Below, piece by piece: positions 46,786 through 55,390 of a stretch of DNA of 58,068 bases. The number at the start of each line of letters is the position of its first letter. Positions within the stretch are counted from its first letter, which is position 1. This DNA comes from Sorangium cellulosum (GTDB lineage Bacteria; Myxococcota_A; Polyangia; Polyangiales; Polyangiaceae), in contig NZ_JEMA01000306.1 in NCBI RefSeq assembly GCF_001589285.1, positions 1 through 58,068 on the forward strand. The letters are read 5' to 3'. The position numbers and the translations under genes were made by a program. The notes beneath the pieces are model-generated. The model was not told where the DNA came from, did no database searches, and saw only the letters and a list, made by a program, of their open reading frames with translations.

Positions 46786-48276
46786 GTGAAGCCCATGTTC
46801 CTTCTCTCTTTCGCGGCGCTCTGCGCGGCCCCGGCGGCCGCGATCGCGCAGCCGCTGCCCCCTCCCGCGACGCCCTCGCCTGGCTCCCAGCAGCCGGTGG
46901 CGAAGGAAGAGCCCAGCACGCCGCCGCAGGAGAAGGTGCCGGAGAGCGGGTTCTTCTTCGGCGGCGTCGGCCGCGCTGTCGCGGCCATGGACGGCGCGGG
47001 GGACGCGCCGCGCGACGCCGACATCGTCTTGAGGGGCTCGCGCCTCGACGAGTCCACCTTCGTCCAGCTCGACCTGGAGCGGCAGGATCACTGGCAGTCC
47101 ACGGGCGCCACCACGCGCGTCGCCGTCCGCCTGGTCGTGGACGCCCCGACGCTCCATTACAACAACGCGCGGCCGTGGAGCATCAACATGTCGCTCCGCA
47201 ACGCCTTCGTCGAGGAGCGAGATCTCGGCCTCAAAGGGCTCTCCGTGTGGATCGGCTCGCGCCTCTACCGCGGTGACAACAGCGAGCTGCTCGATTTCTG
47301 GCCGCTCGACTGGCTGAACACGCTGGGCGGAGGCGTCCGTTACGACCTGCCCTCGAAGCGCACGTACTTCGCCGTCCACGCCGGCGTCAACCGGCCGCTC
47401 ACGCCGTATTACCAGCAGGCGGTGGAGCGCCCGCCCGCGCTCAACCAGCCCGGCACGGCGAACGTCAACGTCCTCGATCGCCAGCGGCTCATCTCGAGCT
47501 TCAAGGCGAGCCACACAGTTCCCGTCGGGGAGAAGGGCGGCGTCAAGGGCGTCCTGTACGGCGAGCTGCACACGACGCCCTCCGGCAGGCGGGAGACGGC
47601 GGAGGCGGGCGTCTTCGAGGACCTGCCGCGCGACGGCGGGTACGTCATCGGCGCCCAGGTCAGCCCGTTCACCGGGGTGGACAACGGGCACCTGCACCTG
47701 TTCCTCCGTTATGCGGGCGACCTCGCGGCGTACGGCGAGTTCGGCAGTCCGCTTCAGCCCGCGCCGGACGGCACCGCGTCGGGCGCGCGCGAGCTCATGG
47801 TCACCCTGAGCGGCAATTACGAAGCGGGGCCGCTCGGCCTCATGGCCTCGGGGTACGTGCGCTCGTTCCGCAATGCGAGCGACACGTTCGACTTCAGCGA
47901 TCTGGACGAGGGCATCTTCGTCGTGCGGCCGCACGTCTACCTGCGCGACTGGGGCGGTATCGCTGTCGAGGGCTCGTACCAGGCGCAGCGGCGCGGGAGG
48001 GTCCCGCCGCCGGCCGACCCCGCGGCGCCCGGCGCGTCGCCCGGAGCGAGCCACCACGACGCGAGCGTCGTGCGCTTCGGGCTCGTGCCGTTCCTGAACG
48101 CTGCCGGCAAGGGCGATCTCAAGCGCCCGCAGTTCCGCTTCATCTGGCTCGTCACCCGGCGCGACGACGGCGCGAAGGCGCTCTATCCGCGAGACGACGT
48201 GTTCAGCCAGCGCGCGTGGGAGCACTTCATCGGCCTGAACGTCGAGTGGAACATCAAGGCGAGCCCGGCTTTCTGA
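46786..48276 (+). CDS. Outer-membrane carbohydrate porin (LamB/maltoporin-like), first gene of the pectin locus
   Basis: 496 residues from GTG 46786 (or ATG 46795). Signal peptide MFLLSFAALCAAPAAAIAQ, a Pro-rich linker, then a beta-barrel: alternating strands rich in Tyr/Trp, WIGSRLYRGDN and DFWPLDWLNTLGGG. The latter matches the LamB-family segment around strand 3-4. The C-terminus ends VEWNIKASPAF, with the terminal Phe typical of barrel insertion signals. It would let oligogalacturonides through the outer membrane. It is followed 76 bp later by the isomerase gene, with an operator-like dyad in the gap. Specificity is inferred from context. Confidence 0.75.
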   Translation: MKPMFLLSFAALCAAPAAAIAQPLPPPATPSPGSQQPVAKEEPSTPPQEKVPESGFFFGGVGRAVAAMDGAGDAPRDADIVLRGSRLDESTFVQLDLERQDHWQSTGATTRVAVRLVVDAPTLHYNNARPWSINMSLRNAFVEERDLGLKGLSVWIGSRLYRGDNSELLDFWPLDWLNTLGGGVRYDLPSKRTYFAVHAGVNRPLTPYYQQAVERPPALNQPGTANVNVLDRQRLISSFKASHTVPVGEKGGVKGVLYGELHTTPSGRRETAEAGVFEDLPRDGGYVIGAQVSPFTGVDNGHLHLFLRYAGDLAAYGEFGSPLQPAPDGTASGARELMVTLSGNYEAGPLGLMASGYVRSFRNASDTFDFSDLDEGIFVVRPHVYLRDWGGIAVEGSYQAQRRGRVPPPADPAAPGASPGASHHDASVVRFGLVPFLNAAGKGDLKRPQFRFIWLVTRRDDGAKALYPRDDVFSQRAWEHFIGLNVEWNIKASPAF

Positions 48277-48312
48277 CGCGGTCACGGAGCGTCGGGGCTC
48301 CTCCGCGCGACA

Positions 48313-48331
48313 TCGTCAACATGCTTAACAA
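48313..48331. promoter_or_regulatory. Operator-like pseudo-palindrome before the isomerase gene
   Basis: TCGTCAACATGCTTAACAA fits a TNGTNAA-N5-TTNACNA dyad of the kind bound by GntR/LacI-type regulators. It lies 22 bp before the isomerase start codon, where repression of the downstream catabolic genes would be effective. No regulator gene is in the locus. Confidence 0.35.
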
Positions 48332-48352
48332 ACGCAAGGAAGGTCTCTGTCC

Positions 48353-49171
48353 ATGAAGCCAGTGAATCCTCGAGAGGTCGTGGTCCGCGCGACGGCGTCC
48401 CACAAGGGGAGGAAGCTCTCCGTCACGCCGGCCGACAGCCCGATGAAGCGCCTGCATTACGGTCGCATCCTGCTCGACCAGACCGCCCCGAAGGTGGTCT
48501 TCGAGACGTGCGGGCGCGAGGTGGGGCTCCTCTGCATGTCCGGCCAGTGCGTTGTGCAGGTGAACGGCGGGGACACGATCGGGCTCGGCCAGTACGACGC
48601 CCTCTACGTGCCGCGCGGCTCGACGGTGGCGGTCAGCACGACCTCCGCGGTCGACCTGGTCGAGTGCGGCGCCGAGGTGGAGGGGAATTACCCGATCCAG
48701 GTCGTGCGCTACAGGGACGTCGAGCAGAGCCCGGCGCTCAAGTTCACGGCGGGCGGCGACGCCACGCGGCGCGAGCTCAGCATCCTGATCGGCAAGAACG
48801 TGGACGCCGGCCGCATCGTCGCGGGCTTCACGCGCTCGGCCCCGGGGCACTGGACGAGCTGGCCCCCGCACGAGCACACCGAGATCCTCGAGGAGATGTA
48901 CGTCTATTTCGACATGCCGCCTCCGGCGTTCGGCGTGCAGCTCGTCTACACGGACCCGGAGACGCCCGAGGTGGTCGCCGTCGTGCGGGACGGCGACGCC
49001 GTCCTGATGCCGGCCGGCTACCACCCGAACGTCGCGGCGCCCGGGCACTCGATCAACTTCGTCTGGCTCATGGCGGCGCACCGCGAGCGGGAAGATCGGG
49101 TGTTCGGCGTGGTCAACGTGCAGCCGGCGTTCAGCCAGCGCGGGTCCGGGCTCGAGGCGAGCCTCAAGTAA
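48353..49171 (+). CDS. KduI/IolB-family uronate isomerase
   Basis: 272 residues. Bicupin of the KduI/IolB family (PF04962). The metal site is in the C-terminal cupin: His173 and His175 in WPPHEHTE, Glu180, and His224 in GYHP. EEMYVYFDMPP is closer to KduI, while GYHPNVAAPGHSINFVWLMA is closer to IolB (5-deoxy-glucuronate isomerase). Because the neighbours are kduD, kdgK, eda, kdgF and a pectate lyase, its likely job is to convert 4-deoxy-5-keto-uronate to 3-deoxy-2,5-diketo-gluconate, the KduI reaction. IolB activity is the alternative, but no inositol gene is here. GGAAGG stands before the ATG. Confidence 0.8.
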   Translation: MKPVNPREVVVRATASHKGRKLSVTPADSPMKRLHYGRILLDQTAPKVVFETCGREVGLLCMSGQCVVQVNGGDTIGLGQYDALYVPRGSTVAVSTTSAVDLVECGAEVEGNYPIQVVRYRDVEQSPALKFTAGGDATRRELSILIGKNVDAGRIVAGFTRSAPGHWTSWPPHEHTEILEEMYVYFDMPPPAFGVQLVYTDPETPEVVAVVRDGDAVLMPAGYHPNVAAPGHSINFVWLMAAHREREDRVFGVVNVQPAFSQRGSGLEASLK

Positions 49172-49226
49172 CCATCGCGTGAGCGAGCCGGCGTCACGCG
49201 GGCTCCAGCGAGGAGGAGTGCTTCTC

Positions 49227-50576
49227 ATGGTCATGAAATCGGAGCCCACAACGGGCATCGTCGAGGTGCCCGCGGAGGTGCCGCGCCACGCAGACGCGGG
49301 CGCCGCCGCGCCGCAGGCCGCCGCCGGCGTCGGGGGGTATCGCTGGGTGATCTGCGCCCTCCTGTTCACGGCGGCGACGATCAACTACGTCGACAGGCAG
49401 GTGCTCGGCGTCCTCAAGACGACGCTGCAGAAGGACCTCGGCTACAACGACATCGATTACGGCAACATCGTCACGTCGTTCCAGGCCGCTTACGCGATCG
49501 GCATGGTGACGATGGGCCGCCTCATGGATCGCGTCGGGACGCGGCGCGGGTTCTCGTTCGCCGTCGGGTTCTGGAGCCTGGCGGCCGCCGCGCACGCGCT
49601 CGTGGGCAGCGCCGGGGGGCTCTCCGCCGCCCGGTTCGCCCTCGGCGTCGGCGAGGCCGGCATGTTCCCGGGCGCCATCAAGACGATCGCGGAGTGGTTC
49701 CCGAAGAAGGAGCGCGCGCTCGCGACAGGCCTGTTCAACTCGGGGACCAACATCGGCGCGATCGTGTGTCCGCTCGTCGTGCCGTGGATCGCGGTGACGT
49801 GGGGGTGGCGCGCCGCCTTCGCGCTGACAGGCGCCATCGGCGCGCTGTGGATCGTCGCCTGGATGATCCTCTACCGGCCCCTCGCGGAGAACCCGCGCGT
49901 CTCGGAGGCGGAGCGCGCCTACATCACGAGCGAGCCATCGCCGCCTGTGGGCAAGGTCGGCTGGCTCGAGCTCCTCCCGCACCGCCAGACATGGGCGTTC
50001 GCGATCGGCAAGTTCATGACCGACCCGTTCTGGTGGCTCTACCTGTTCTGGGTCCCCGACTTCCTGAACCGCAAGCATGGATTGAACCTCCTCCAGATCG
50101 GCCCGCCCCTTGTCACGATTTACCTGCTCTCGGACGTGGGCAGCGTCGCCGGCGGCTGGTTCTCCTCGATGCTGATGCGCCGCGGCTGGACCGCGAACGC
50201 GGCGCGCAAGACAGCGATGCTCGTGTGCGCGCTCGGCGTCGCGCCCGTGTTCCTGGCGACGCGCACCGACTCGCTCTGGGTCGCCGTGCTCCTCCTGGGG
50301 CTGGCCACCGCCGCGCACCAGGGGTTCTCGGCGAACCTGTTCACGCTCACCACGGACATGTTCCCGTCGCAGGCCGTGGGCTCGGCCGTCGGCTTCGGCG
50401 GTATGGCCGGGGCGATCGGCGGAATGCTCATCGCGCAGATCGCCGGCCGCGTCCTGCAGGTCACCGGGAGCTACTCGACGCTCTTCATCATGGCGGCGTC
50501 TGCGTACCTCCTGGCGCTCGCCATCATTCATGCGCTCGTGCCGCGGCTCGAGGCCGCGCGACTGCGACGAGGATAG
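49227..50576 (+). CDS. exuT: MFS hexuronate transporter (ExuT-like, ACS family)
   Basis: 449 residues from ATG 49227, with GAGGAGGAG upstream. Twelve-helix anion:cation symporter type. TINYVDRQVLGVLKTTLQKDLGY in helix 1 is the family signature; GRLMDRVGTRRGF and GEAGMFPGAIKTIAEWFPKKERALATG are also diagnostic of hexuronate/galactonate carriers. It would import galacturonate and unsaturated uronates with protons across the inner membrane. It lies between the isomerase and the dehydrogenase, in one transcription direction; only 4 bp separate it from kduD. Confidence 0.88.
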   Translation: MVMKSEPTTGIVEVPAEVPRHADAGAAAPQAAAGVGGYRWVICALLFTAATINYVDRQVLGVLKTTLQKDLGYNDIDYGNIVTSFQAAYAIGMVTMGRLMDRVGTRRGFSFAVGFWSLAAAAHALVGSAGGLSAARFALGVGEAGMFPGAIKTIAEWFPKKERALATGLFNSGTNIGAIVCPLVVPWIAVTWGWRAAFALTGAIGALWIVAWMILYRPLAENPRVSEAERAYITSEPSPPVGKVGWLELLPHRQTWAFAIGKFMTDPFWWLYLFWVPDFLNRKHGLNLLQIGPPLVTIYLLSDVGSVAGGWFSSMLMRRGWTANAARKTAMLVCALGVAPVFLATRTDSLWVAVLLLGLATAAHQGFSANLFTLTTDMFPSQAVGSAVGFGGMAGAIGGMLIAQIAGRVLQVTGSYSTLFIMAASAYLLALAIIHALVPRLEAARLRRG

Positions 50577-50580
50577 GACA

Positions 50581-51342
50581 ATGACAAGCCATCCGTTTCG
50601 TTTGGACGGCAAGGTCGCGCTCGTGACGGGCTCGGCCACGGGGATCGGCGCCGCGATCGCGACAGCGCTCGCGGGCGCCGGGGCGGACGTCGCCTGTCAC
50701 GGCAAGGACGATCCGGGCGAGGCCACCATGGCCGCGATCCACGGGCTCGGTCGGCGCGCCATCGGGATGTCCGCGGATCTCGCGGACCGCGCGGCCCACG
50801 CGGAGCTCGTCCGGAGGACGAAGGCAGAGCTCGGGCGCCTCGACATCCTTGTGAACAACGCGGGGCTGATCCGGAGATCGCCGGCGGTCGAGTACTCGGA
50901 CGAGGACTGGGATCTCCTGATCGAGGTCAACCTGACGTCCGCGTTCCGCCTGTCGCGGATCGCTGGCAAGGAGATGCTCGAGCAGGGGTCGGGCCGGATC
51001 ATCAACATCGCCTCGCTGCTCTCGTTCCAGGGAGGGATCCTGGTCCCGGCCTACGCGGCGTCGAAGGGCGGAGTCGCCCAGCTCACGAAGGCGCTCGCCA
51101 ACGAGTGGGCGGCGAGGGGCGTCAACGTGAACGCGATCGCGCCCGGCTACATCGCCACGGACAACACGGCCGCGCTCCGGGCCGACGAGGGGCGCAGCCG
51201 GCAGATCCTGGAGCGCATCCCGGCCGGGCGGTGGGGAGAGCCGAGCGACATCGCCGGAGCGGCGCTGTTCCTGTGCTCGGAGGCGAGCAAGTACGTCCAC
51301 GGGCACGTGCTGGTCGTCGACGGCGGTTGGATGAGCCGTTGA
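50581..51342 (+). CDS. kduD: 2-dehydro-3-deoxy-D-gluconate 5-dehydrogenase (SDR)
   Basis: 253 residues, the normal length of classical SDRs. Cofactor motif TGSATGIGAAIA, NNAG at about 92-95, catalytic Ser in NIASLLSFQGG, Tyr-x-x-x-Lys in YAASKGG, and the C-terminal VDGGWMSR typical of KduD. It reduces 3-deoxy-D-glycero-2,5-hexodiulosonate to 2-keto-3-deoxygluconate (KDG) with NAD(P)H. The start ATG 50581 follows GAGGATAGG. Located between the hexuronate transporter and KDG kinase, exactly in pathway order. Confidence 0.88.
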   Translation: MTSHPFRLDGKVALVTGSATGIGAAIATALAGAGADVACHGKDDPGEATMAAIHGLGRRAIGMSADLADRAAHAELVRRTKAELGRLDILVNNAGLIRRSPAVEYSDEDWDLLIEVNLTSAFRLSRIAGKEMLEQGSGRIINIASLLSFQGGILVPAYAASKGGVAQLTKALANEWAARGVNVNAIAPGYIATDNTAALRADEGRSRQILERIPAGRWGEPSDIAGAALFLCSEASKYVHGHVLVVDGGWMSR

Positions 51343-51352
51343 GGAGCCGAAG

Positions 51353-52441
51353 ATGAAGATCCGCGATGCAAAGAGCTGCGAATGGGATCAGGTGAGCCTC
51401 GGGGAGGTGATGCTGCGCTTCGATCCGGGGGAGCGACGCATTCACACCGCGCGCACGTTCGACGTCGGGGAGGGCGGGGGAGAGTACAACGTGGCGCGGG
51501 GGCTGCGGCGCTGCTTCGGGCTGAGGACAGCCATCGTCACGTCGCTCGCGGACAACCCCGTCGGGCGGCTGATCGAGGACCTCATGCTCCAGGGCGGGGT
51601 CGACACCTCGGCCGTGCGCTGGGTCCCCTACGACGGCGTGGGACGCGAGGCGCGCAACGGCCTGAACTTCACCGAGCGCGGCTTCGGGCCACGCGCCGCC
51701 GTCGGTTGCTCGGATCGCGGCCACAGCGCGGCCTCCAGGTTGAGGCCCGGGGAGCTTCCGTGGAAGGCCCTCTTCGGCGAGCGCGGGGCGCGCTGGTTCC
51801 ACACCGGCGGCATCTTCTGTGCCCTGTCCGAGACCACCGCCGGCGTGGCGCGCGAGGCCATGGAGGTGGCGCGCGAGCACGACGTGCGGATCTCGTACGA
51901 TCTCAATTACCGGCCCTCGCTGTGGAAGAACTTCGGCGGCCAGCAGCGGGCGCGCGAGGTCAATCGCGCCCTGATGCCGTACGTCGACTGCCTGTTCGGC
52001 AACGAGGAGGACTTCGTCGCGGCGCTCGGCTTCGAGGTGTCGGGCGTGGACGGCAGCTACAGCCGGCTCGACACGGCGGGGTTCCGCCGGATGATCTCCG
52101 AGGTCGTCGCGGCGTACCCCAACATCTCGGTCGTGGCCACGAGCCTCAGGACGGCCAGGAGCGCGAGCGTCAACGGCTGGGGCGGTATCCTGTACTGCGA
52201 CGGGGAGTTCCACGAGGTCCCGCAGCGGGACATCGAGATCCTCGATCGCGTGGGAGGCGGGGACTCGTTCGCCTCGGGGATCGTGTACGGCCTCCTGACG
52301 GAGCAGGGCCCGCAGTGGGCGCTCGAGTGCGGCGTCGCGCACGGGGCGCTGGCGATGTCGACCCCGGGGGACACCTCGATGGCGTCGCTTGGCGAGGTGC
52401 GGCGGGCGATGGGCGGGGCCAGCGCGAGGATCGAGCGATGA
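51353..52441 (+). CDS. kdgK: 2-dehydro-3-deoxygluconate kinase (PfkB/ribokinase family)
   Basis: 362 residues. The PfkB signature IEILDRVGGGDSFASGIVYGL carries the anion hole and catalytic Asp. GEGGGEYNVARGLRRCFG is the substrate-end motif, and ISYDLNYRPSLW is characteristic of KDG kinases. It phosphorylates KDG to 2-keto-3-deoxy-6-phosphogluconate. The gene starts 10 bp after kduD, and its stop overlaps the aldolase start by ATGA (52438-52441), so the kinase and aldolase are probably coupled. Confidence 0.88.
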   Translation: MKIRDAKSCEWDQVSLGEVMLRFDPGERRIHTARTFDVGEGGGEYNVARGLRRCFGLRTAIVTSLADNPVGRLIEDLMLQGGVDTSAVRWVPYDGVGREARNGLNFTERGFGPRAAVGCSDRGHSAASRLRPGELPWKALFGERGARWFHTGGIFCALSETTAGVAREAMEVAREHDVRISYDLNYRPSLWKNFGGQQRAREVNRALMPYVDCLFGNEEDFVAALGFEVSGVDGSYSRLDTAGFRRMISEVVAAYPNISVVATSLRTARSASVNGWGGILYCDGEFHEVPQRDIEILDRVGGGDSFASGIVYGLLTEQGPQWALECGVAHGALAMSTPGDTSMASLGEVRRAMGGASARIER

Positions 52442-53115
52442 GCACGTCGAAGAGCCGAGAGCAGATCGTCCGCCGCATCGAGGAGATCGGCGTCGTCCCC
52501 GTGGTGCGCGCGCCCTCCGGCGCGCTCGCCGTGCGGGCCGCGCGCGCGCTGCTCGCGGGCGGCATCGAGGTCCTGGAGATCACGATGACGGTCCCGGACG
52601 CCCTCTCCGTCATGCACGAGATCGCCTCGCGCATGGGGAGCCACGTCCTCGTCGGCGCGGGCACCGTGCTCACCGCCGACGCCGCCCGCGGGTGCATCGA
52701 GGCCGGCGCGCAGTTCATCGTGAGCCCCGGGCTCAACCTCGAGGTCATCCGCGCGGCGCACGAGCTCGGGAAGGCTGTCTTCCCCGGGGCGCTCACCCCG
52801 ACCGAGGTGATCACGGCGTGGAGCGCGGGCGCGGACGCGGTGAAGGTGTTCCCGTGCTCCGCGATGGGCGGCGCGAAGTATCTGCGCGCGCTGCGGGGGC
52901 CGCTGCCGGACGTGAAGATGATGCCGACCGGCGGGGTCAACCTGTCGACGGCGAGGGATTTCATCGAGGCCGGCGCCGTGGCGCTCGGGGTCGGCGGCGA
53001 GCTCGTCGACACCGCCGCGCTCGCGGCCGGCGCGGACGGGGTCGTCACGGAGCGCGCGCGCGAGTTCCTGTCCGTGGTCAGGTCCGCGCGCGCCGAGCTC
53101 AAGAAGAACGCGTGA
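52438..53115 (+). CDS. eda: KDPG aldolase
   Basis: 225 residues. Class I aldolase barrel: Glu47 in VLEITM, VGAGTVLTADAA, FIVSPGLN, and Schiff-base Lys136 in AVKVFPCSAMGG; phosphate site MPTGGVN and GVGGELV. It splits 2-keto-3-deoxy-6-phosphogluconate to pyruvate and glyceraldehyde 3-phosphate, the last step of this pathway. The start lies within the kdgK stop codon. Length and motifs are complete. Four-carbon KHG aldolase activity may be secondary. Confidence 0.92.
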   Translation: MSTSKSREQIVRRIEEIGVVPVVRAPSGALAVRAARALLAGGIEVLEITMTVPDALSVMHEIASRMGSHVLVGAGTVLTADAARGCIEAGAQFIVSPGLNLEVIRAAHELGKAVFPGALTPTEVITAWSAGADAVKVFPCSAMGGAKYLRALRGPLPDVKMMPTGGVNLSTARDFIEAGAVALGVGGELVDTAALAAGADGVVTERAREFLSVVRSARAELKKNA

Positions 53116-53143
53116 GCGTGGCTGTCTGGAGGAGCAAAGAAGC

Positions 53144-53512
53144 ATGATCGACGTTCAGAAGAGAGATGTTCCGAGCCTCTCGCGCGTGTCGGGCGGCGAT
53201 GTGGAGTTCTTCACCCCGGAGCCTGGGCTCAGGCGGCGCGTGCTGGCCCACAACCCGAACCTGATGCTCGTCGAGCACCACATGGAGAGCGGCTGGGCCG
53301 GGGCGCGCCACAGCCACCCGCACGACCAGCTCGTCTACGTCATCCACGGGCACCTCAGGTTCTCGTGCGGAGACGAGGAGTTCGAGGCGCGATCCGGGGA
53401 CAGCTTCGTCGTCCGCGGGGGCGTCGATCACCAGGCCTGGGCGCTCCAGCCGTCCGTCGTCCTCGATGTGTTCACGCCCGCCCGCGAAGATTACATGGCC
53501 CGATCGCGCTAG
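53144..53512 (+). CDS. kdgF: KdgF-like cupin, unsaturated uronate linearising enzyme
   Basis: 122 residues, single small cupin. HSHPHDQLVYVIHGHLRF supplies the metal ligands (His56, His58, His60, Gln62 region), and GDSFVVRGGVDHQAWAL supplies the second cupin motif. KdgF converts 4,5-unsaturated galacturonate to linear 4-deoxy-5-keto-uronate. Located 28 bp after the aldolase and 84 bp before the pectate lyase. Small cupins are easy to mis-assign, but the context is strong. Confidence 0.8.
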   Translation: MIDVQKRDVPSLSRVSGGDVEFFTPEPGLRRRVLAHNPNLMLVEHHMESGWAGARHSHPHDQLVYVIHGHLRFSCGDEEFEARSGDSFVVRGGVDHQAWALQPSVVLDVFTPAREDYMARSR

Positions 53513-53596
53513 CCCGCCCGTCTCTCCCGACCACCACCATGGCTTTGAACCGGCCCTGCGCCCGGCGCAGCGGACGTGTCTCGACCGAGGAGCCCC

Positions 53597-55264
53597 ATGA
53601 AACGCAGAACGTTCGCGAGTTTGACGCTCTTTCCCCTCCTGCTGGCCGCCTGCGGCGGCGGCGAGCCGGGTCCTTCGAACCCTCCCGACGTCGTGCCGCC
53701 GCAGGAGCACGCCGAGGCCCTGGCCGCGATGAGGCGCGCGGCCACCTTCATGAGCGAGGAGGTCGCCTACGAGGGCGGCTACGTGTGGAGCTACCTGCCG
53801 GATCTCTCGCGGAGCTGGGGCGAGATGGAGGCGAAGCGCACCATGCTGTGGGTGCAGCCGCCCGGCACGCCGTCGATGGGGCACCTCTACCTCGACGCCT
53901 ATCACGCGACCGGCGACGAGCTCTATTACAAGGCCGCCGAGGCGGTCACCCTCGCGCTCATCGAGGCCCAGCACGAGAGCGGCGGCTGGAATTACATCTA
54001 TGACTTTGCTGGTGAGGAGTCGCTCGAGGACTGGTACGACACCATCGGCAAGAACGGCTGGCGGCTCGAGGAGTTCCAGCACTACTACGGCAACGCCACC
54101 TTCGACGACGCCGGCACCGCCGTGGCCTCGCAGCTCCTCCTGCGCATGTACCTCGAGAAGAAGGACGAGCGGTTCCGCGAGCCGCTCTACAAGGCGATCG
54201 GCTTCGTCACCGAGAGCCAGTACGACGGGGGCGGCTGGCCGCAGCGGTTCCCGCTGATGGGCAAGGATGGCAAGCCCGACTACACGAGCCTCATCACGTT
54301 CAACGACGACGTGGCCGGAGAGAACATCAAGTTCCTGATCATGTGCCGCCTCGCGCTGGGCGAGTCGCAGCTGCTCGGGAACATCGAGCGCGCCATGGAC
54401 AGCTTCGTCGCCCTGCAGCAGCCCGCGCCGCAGCCCGGGTGGGGCCTTCAGTTCACGCCCGAAGGCAAGCCGTCGGGGGCGCGCACCTACGAGCCGGAGG
54501 CGCTGACCACGCACACGACGGCCAACAACATCCAGCAGCTCCTGAATTTTTACAGCCTGACCGGAGACGAGAAATACATCGCCCGCGTACCCGAGGCGCT
54601 GGACTGGCTGGAGAAGGTCGCGCTGCCGCCGGAGCTGATCGAGAGCTTCCCGGATCGCACGCACCCCACGTACATCGAGATCGGGACCGACGAGGCGCTC
54701 TACGTCCATCGGCGCGGCTCGAACGTGGTCAACGGCGAGTATTACTTCGACAAGGACCCCGGGAAGCCGATCGGCCACTACGGGCAAGCGCGCAAGCTCG
54801 ACGTGCCCGCCATGCGCGCGCGCTACGAGGAGCTGACCGCGATGTCGCCCGACGCGCTGACCGCGGGCTCGCCGCTGGCGATAGAGGGGCCGGTGGAGCT
54901 GCCGAGGTACTTCTCGCTGCGCGAGGTGAAGCTCGACGACCTCTTCGCCGGCCGCACGATGACGACCACGCCGGTGACCGAGGAAGAGGCGCAGAAGGTG
55001 GTCAGCGAGCTCGACGCGGAGGGCTACTGGCCGACGAAGATCACCATGATCACCAATCCCTACATGGGTCCTGGCAGCGCTGCGCCGTATCTCGAGGACA
55101 CGTACGCCATGACGCATGTCGGCGATCGCAACGATACATCGCCCTACGACCCGACCAAGGCGCCGGCGACGTACCCGGCCGAGGAGCCGCCGACGGGCAT
55201 CTCGGTGGAGAGCTTCATCAAGAACATGGGCGTCCTCATCGCCCACGTCGCGCCCGTCAAGTGA
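53597..55264 (+). CDS. Pectate lyase, PL10 family, lipoprotein
   Basis: 555 residues, with GAGGAG before ATG 53597. The signal peptide ends at Cys19 (LLLAACGGG), so it is anchored as a lipoprotein. PL10 features include the helical (alpha/alpha) toroid, NYIYDFAGEES, NATFDDAGTAVASQLLL, GGWPQRFPL and ITFNDDV. PL10 enzymes cut polygalacturonate by beta-elimination with Ca2+, releasing unsaturated oligomers for the porin and transporter upstream. Being at the end of the gene row, after an 84-bp gap, it may also have its own promoter. The length exceeds the catalytic module, with an extra C-terminal region (~440-555) of unknown role. Confidence 0.85.
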   Translation: MKRRTFASLTLFPLLLAACGGGEPGPSNPPDVVPPQEHAEALAAMRRAATFMSEEVAYEGGYVWSYLPDLSRSWGEMEAKRTMLWVQPPGTPSMGHLYLDAYHATGDELYYKAAEAVTLALIEAQHESGGWNYIYDFAGEESLEDWYDTIGKNGWRLEEFQHYYGNATFDDAGTAVASQLLLRMYLEKKDERFREPLYKAIGFVTESQYDGGGWPQRFPLMGKDGKPDYTSLITFNDDVAGENIKFLIMCRLALGESQLLGNIERAMDSFVALQQPAPQPGWGLQFTPEGKPSGARTYEPEALTTHTTANNIQQLLNFYSLTGDEKYIARVPEALDWLEKVALPPELIESFPDRTHPTYIEIGTDEALYVHRRGSNVVNGEYYFDKDPGKPIGHYGQARKLDVPAMRARYEELTAMSPDALTAGSPLAIEGPVELPRYFSLREVKLDDLFAGRTMTTTPVTEEEAQKVVSELDAEGYWPTKITMITNPYMGPGSAAPYLEDTYAMTHVGDRNDTSPYDPTKAPATYPAEEPPTGISVESFIKNMGVLIAHVAPVK

Positions 55265-55390
55265 GCACCCCACGCGGTGGCGCTTCGCCATGGCACCCCG
55301 CGTGCTTGGGTGTCGTGAGACCACGCGCAATCCTGGTGACTCGATGCCGGCGGCGCGACGCCGGCGCGCGGTGGTGCAAGGAGTCGAAGC

